Shown in pieces: positions 31,301-33,215 of a DNA stretch of 33,215 nt (positions are counted from its first letter, which is position 1; the number at the start of each line of letters is the position of its first letter). The notes below the pieces were generated by a model that saw only the letters and a list, made by a program, of their open reading frames with translations, made no database searches and was not told the origin of the DNA. Both the position numbers and the translations under genes were made by a program. The DNA is from Flavobacterium sp. (GTDB lineage Bacteria; Bacteroidota; Bacteroidia; Flavobacteriales; Flavobacteriaceae): the NCBI GenBank assembly GCA_002733185.1, contig NVUT01000017.1, positions 31,815 through 65,029 on the forward strand. The letters are read 5' to 3'.

Positions 31301-31399
31301 GCCAAACAATTCTTTTCCTTTTAGTGTGATTTCTTCTTGTCCGAATGAATTAAAAGACAATAGAACAGCTGCAATTAGTAATGTAATTGATTTTTTCAT
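28313..31399 (-). CDS. Exported BNR/Asp-box (sortilin-like) beta-propeller protein
   Basis: The 1028-residue protein has a signal peptide (MKKSITLLIAAVLLSFNSFG) and two runs of Asp-box repeats of the form S/T-x-D-x-G-x-T/N-W/F. Examples are KSSDAGTTF, KSTDGGNNW, KSNDGGKTW, KSTDSGKTW, SRDGGKTF, SWDGGSTF, RSDDMGETW, TKDGGKNW and TIDGGKNW, eleven in all by eye. These build one or two beta propellers of the Vps10/sortilin or BNR type (about residues 35-720). A beta-sandwich segment (about 760-870) and a helical C-terminus to LKKS follow. No T9SS tail is present, so it is probably periplasmic. Proteins like this are often named glycosyl hydrolase, but Asp boxes are only structural and no catalytic site is visible. 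It may be read through from the LolA-like gene 85 nt upstream. Confidence 0.86.
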   Translation of the reverse strand: MKKSITLLIAAVLLSFNSFGQEEITLKGKELFGGLNARHIGPALMSGRIIDLENHPTNPRIIYIGAAGGGVWKSSDAGTTFAPIFDDHAQSIGVVKLDPKDPDNIIWVGTGEIWTRNSVSVGDGLYKSTDGGNNWNKIGFENSERISSIAINPNNTDEMYVGVLGALWSDSEDRGVYKSNDGGKTWDKILYIGTSTGAADVIMDPNNPSILYTSMWEFRRSGWSFVSGGKTSALYKSTDSGKTWNKIHSGFPTGDLGRIAIAVAPSDSKILYSVLETGEKATNGLWKSTNAGASWEHLNNDFGLTVRPFYFSRITIDPKDPNVIIKGGLSGSISRDGGKTFKSLGNMHSDIHDIVFDINNSDVIYTGTDGGFYRSWDGGSTFEIAENLPLSQFYHISVDNETPYNVYGGLQDNGSWYGPSSSPGGVNARDWNSVGYGDGYRVLKHPTKNIIYSEMQGAQAVWRYDVENNRTRTIQPMKSKGDPDLRFNWNPPMAISAFVEDRFYMGSQFLHRSDDMGETWEIISPDLTTNDKSKQDQSKSGGLSIDNSGAEMHTTIFTIAESPLDKDIIWVGTDDGNVQVTKDGGKNWENVTENLVGIPANTWVGHIESSVHGKGTAYAVFEGHTTGDMKPYTLKTTDFGKTWTNIITDDIIGYVRNIQEDYVSENLLFIGTEFGLFITIDGGKNWNRFENNMPATAVHFIDLQKATNDLVMGTHGRGVIIIDDISPLRELNQEVLAEDVHFFETKPFVMNENSGFSGSFGSETQFVGQSKSTSARILYYLKKRHTFGKMRMEVQDMEGNKITDLNPSKSKGINVITWNFTTNTPKMAEGKTLSFGGFTSPRVPAGKYKIVLTKGKKTYEHPIEVIYDKKSPTTLAERKEQEELTQTLFNMVEDLAYMVYEINGTMDKAQEVIKDHPKGKKTAQKTYDALNTLLKTLVVTTGDNYVATADPEIREKLGDLYSGVAGNYGKVSPSRIANFELISEELNEAKTKYEAIKNKEVKKLNSFLVKNEIVLPSLKSKEEYLKKS

Positions 31400-31423
31400 A
31401 ATTGGTTTTTTGATTATAAAACA

Positions 31424-31461
31424 AAACCCCTTTTACACTGAAAACAGAATAAAAGAGGTTT
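31424..31461 (-). terminator. Terminator between the LolA-like gene and the BNR gene
   Basis: On the minus strand AAACCTCTTTTA (31461-31450) pairs with TAAAAGGGGTTT (31435-31424), 12 bp with one G-U, 14-nt loop, followed by TGTTTTA. It lies 24 nt after the LolA-like stop. It may end that transcript or partly attenuate read-through into the BNR gene. Confidence 0.65.
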
Positions 31462-31484
31462 AATTAAATTGATTGAATGATATT

Positions 31485-32246
31485 TTATTTTTTCCCTTCT
31501 TCTGTTGGTGTTGCTACTTCTGGAAAAGCGAACATTGCCATATCTATTTCAGGGTTTAGGATTATTTTTTTAATGGTAATTGCTTGACCTCCCATATTCA
31601 TTGAAAACGGAAAAAATAAACCATCAACTTCTTCATAATCGCTTAAAGTAGTTTTGTTCATTTGCCCTTTCATTGGACCTTGTTGAATTTTTGCTTCAGA
31701 AACAATAGGAACAAAGTTTTCAGTTTCAAAATAATAATAAGTGATGTTTGCTGTTTCTACACCATCAACCATAATTGGGTCTTGTGTAAGTTTTATTTTA
31801 AAGGTATCAGTACCTTCAATAGTTTCGTTTTCTAATTTTTCAACCGTATACCCTTTTTCTTTATAATTAAGTAATGGAGAAGGGAAGTCTTTCATTTGCT
31901 TCTTCATATTATCGGTAGTTTCCTGATCACTTTTCTCTGGAGCCATTGTCATAAAATTGGTTGTCCACATTGTTTCTCCATCGAAAGAAAATTGAGTCAT
32001 ATCTTGTCCTTGAAGATTAATTTTAACAAGTTGTTTTCCGTCTTTCATTTGGTAAATTTCGACAGGAATAACCATTCCTTGAGCATTTGCTTCTGCTTCC
32101 ATTTTTACTCCATTCAGTTTTGCCCAATTTGCAGCTCCTCCCGTATTTTCAAAATAATTATTAATAATTTCGTCTGCAGTCTGTGCTGATGCAGGAGTTA
32201 TTGCGATTATTAGAAATGCAATGATTAGTGTTTTAATTGTTTTCAT
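31485..32246 (-). CDS. Exported LolA-like (outer membrane lipoprotein-sorting protein family) protein
   Basis: The 253-residue product has a signal peptide (MKTIKTLIIAFLIIAITPASA) and a body of alternating antiparallel strands. ADEIINNYFENTGGAANWAKL opens the mature part; a DGETMWTTNFMTMAPEK segment, YTVEKLENETIEGTDTFKIK, ITYYYFETENFVPIVSEAK and YEEVDGLFFPFSM follow. This is the LolA/LolB-like half-barrel that binds acyl chains. True LolA chaperones are shorter and better conserved, so this is a relative that may bind lipid or lipoprotein in the periplasm. Met-rich patches (about residues 97-120 and the C-terminus) are notable. No TAnnTTTG box is seen upstream, but a 12-bp direct repeat is. 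Confidence 0.78.
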   Translation of the reverse strand: MKTIKTLIIAFLIIAITPASAQTADEIINNYFENTGGAANWAKLNGVKMEAEANAQGMVIPVEIYQMKDGKQLVKINLQGQDMTQFSFDGETMWTTNFMTMAPEKSDQETTDNMKKQMKDFPSPLLNYKEKGYTVEKLENETIEGTDTFKIKLTQDPIMVDGVETANITYYYFETENFVPIVSEAKIQQGPMKGQMNKTTLSDYEEVDGLFFPFSMNMGGQAITIKKIILNPEIDMAMFAFPEVATPTEEGKK

Positions 32247-32262
32247 TTTTGATATTTATTTA

Positions 32263-32306
32263 GTTACAGTTTTTGACGCTTATATTATTGATTTGTTACA
32301 GTTTTT
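32263..32306. repeat. Pair of 12-bp direct repeats upstream of the LolA-like gene
   Basis: GTTACAGTTTTT occurs at 32263-32274 and again at 32295-32306, 32 bp from start to start, close to three helical turns. The nearer copy is 16 bp before the ATG. This could be an operator for a dimeric regulator, but A/T-rich sequence produces such pairs by chance. Confidence 0.35.
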
Positions 32307-32317
32307 TTTAAGAAATA

Positions 32318-33215
32318 TTAATTATTGTTGAAATCATTGCCACTTGGAAATTCAAAAACTTCCAAATCAAAATAGGAAGCAGAAGCCAATAAGTGATCAA
32401 AAATATCTGCTTGAATATGCTCATAATTAACCCACTGTTTGTCTTTACTGAAACAATAAACTTCAACAGGTATTCCTTTTTCGGTAGGTGCTAAATGCCT
32501 TACCATTAGAAACATTTCCTTATTAATTGCGGGATTTTCATTTAAATATGCATCTATATACTTTCTAAAGAGTCCTAAATTAGTTTGGTTTTTACCATTA
32601 ATTTTTAATGTAGTATCAATTTCATTTTTATTATTATATGTTTCATTATCTTTTTGTCTATGTTCTAAATAATTTGAAACTAATTGAATTTTTCTATATT
32701 TTGTAAGATCTTCTTCACTCAAAAATTTTACGGTATTTTGTTTAATATAAATTGCACGTTTTATTCTCCTGCCGCCTGAATTTTCCATACCTCTCCAATT
32801 TTGAAAAGATTCAGATGTTAAGCTATAGGTAGGTATGGTTGTGTATGTTTTGTCAAAATTTTGTACTCGAACAGTTGCCAAACTTATTTCTATTACGGTA
32901 CCGTCTGCTCCATATTTACTAAATGTTATCCAATCGCCAATTCGAATAATATCATTTACAGTTACTTGAATACTAGCTACAAAACCTAATAATGTATCTT
33001 TAAAAATAAGAAGAATAACAGCTGAGGCTGCACTTAAAGAAGCTACACTTGCAATCGAATAACTTGTTAAATTATTTATGATTAAAAATATACCAATACC
33101 CCAAGTGAAAATCATTAGTACTTGTATATAACTTTCTAAGGGCTTATCTTTATATTTTTCATTACTTAATAAGTAATTTTTAACAGACTTTAGGACACTT
33201 CTAATAATAATTACA
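32318..33215 (-). CDS. MscS-family mechanosensitive channel, YbdG/MscM-like (5' end outside the window)
   Basis: The frame stays open beyond the first Met at 33115 to the right edge, and the extra codons (for example KPLESYIQVLMIFTWGIGIF) are in-family, so the gene starts outside the window. About 298 residues are visible. The pore-lining helix region is SVASLSAASAVILLIFKDTL, followed by GFVASIQV. Next comes the MscS beta domain with IRIGDWITFSKYGADGTVIE and TVRVQNFDKTYTTIPTYSL, and a C-terminal domain typical of the longer YbdG branch (NWRGMENSGGRRIKRAIYIK). These inner-membrane channels release solutes at hypo-osmotic shock. The stop is 71 nt upstream of the LolA-like ATG, in the same direction. 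Confidence 0.92.
   Translation of the reverse strand, partial: VIIIRSVLKSVKNYLLSNEKYKDKPLESYIQVLMIFTWGIGIFLIINNLTSYSIASVASLSAASAVILLIFKDTLLGFVASIQVTVNDIIRIGDWITFSKYGADGTVIEISLATVRVQNFDKTYTTIPTYSLTSESFQNWRGMENSGGRRIKRAIYIKQNTVKFLSEEDLTKYRKIQLVSNYLEHRQKDNETYNNKNEIDTTLKINGKNQTNLGLFRKYIDAYLNENPAINKEMFLMVRHLAPTEKGIPVEVYCFSKDKQWVNYEHIQADIFDHLLASASYFDLEVFEFPSGNDFNNN

Noticed and set aside
28313-31399. Glycosyl hydrolase (sialidase-like) call for the BNR-repeat protein
   Set aside because: Asp boxes are structural; no catalytic Arg triad or acid/base residues of a sialidase could be picked out.

Overview
The window comes from a member of the Bacteroidota, most likely a marine Flavobacteriaceae. The evidence is a low-GC genome, type IX secretion (T9SS) C-terminal sorting tails, the absence of Shine-Dalgarno sequences, several promoters of the Bacteroidota form (TTG, about 20 nt, then TAnnTTTG), many lipoproteins, a fused alpha/beta ketoacid dehydrogenase E1, and dispersed REP-like intergenic repeats. 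I see no rRNA, tRNA, CRISPR array, transposase or phage gene.

Layout. 1-2755 is a sugar-phosphate block: the end of gap, a BadF/BadG-type sugar kinase and pgi, closed by a terminator. 2814-5324 is a secreted subtilase with a T9SS tail and its own terminator. 5396-8759 holds the ComM/YifB ATPase, an echo of its own 3' end, a DUF2235 lipoprotein hydrolase and a repeat-rich spacer. 8760-11716 is a lipoprotein M16 peptidase and terminator, followed by about 330 bp of repeat elements. 12045-16138 is an operon-like cluster of a small soluble protein, two paralogous seven-helix membrane proteins separated by a truncated copy of the small protein gene, a third such membrane protein, a NarL-type histidine kinase with almost no sensor of its own, and a LuxR-type response regulator. 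From 16254 on most genes are on the minus strand: asnB, a YD-repeat lipoprotein behind the ketoacid dehydrogenase E1, an operon of secreted endonuclease, degenerate M1 peptidase/outer-membrane barrel fusion and a small membrane protein, then a small membrane protein. A plus-strand DUF2461 gene (26679-27353) follows, then minus-strand genes for a conserved small protein, a large BNR-repeat exported protein, a LolA-like protein, and an MscS channel that runs off the window.

The most striking signal is in the 250 bp before asnB. On the minus strand there is a 12-residue leader ORF with four Asn codons, then a segment able to form an antiterminator, then a strong intrinsic terminator, then asnB. 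This is the layout of ribosome-mediated attenuation responding to charged tRNA-Asn. The next most interesting regions are the seven-helix/two-component cluster, where the sensing role may have been moved to three separate paralogous membrane proteins, and the duplicated yifB tail, whose 14 codons and stop differ from the real tail only at synonymous positions.
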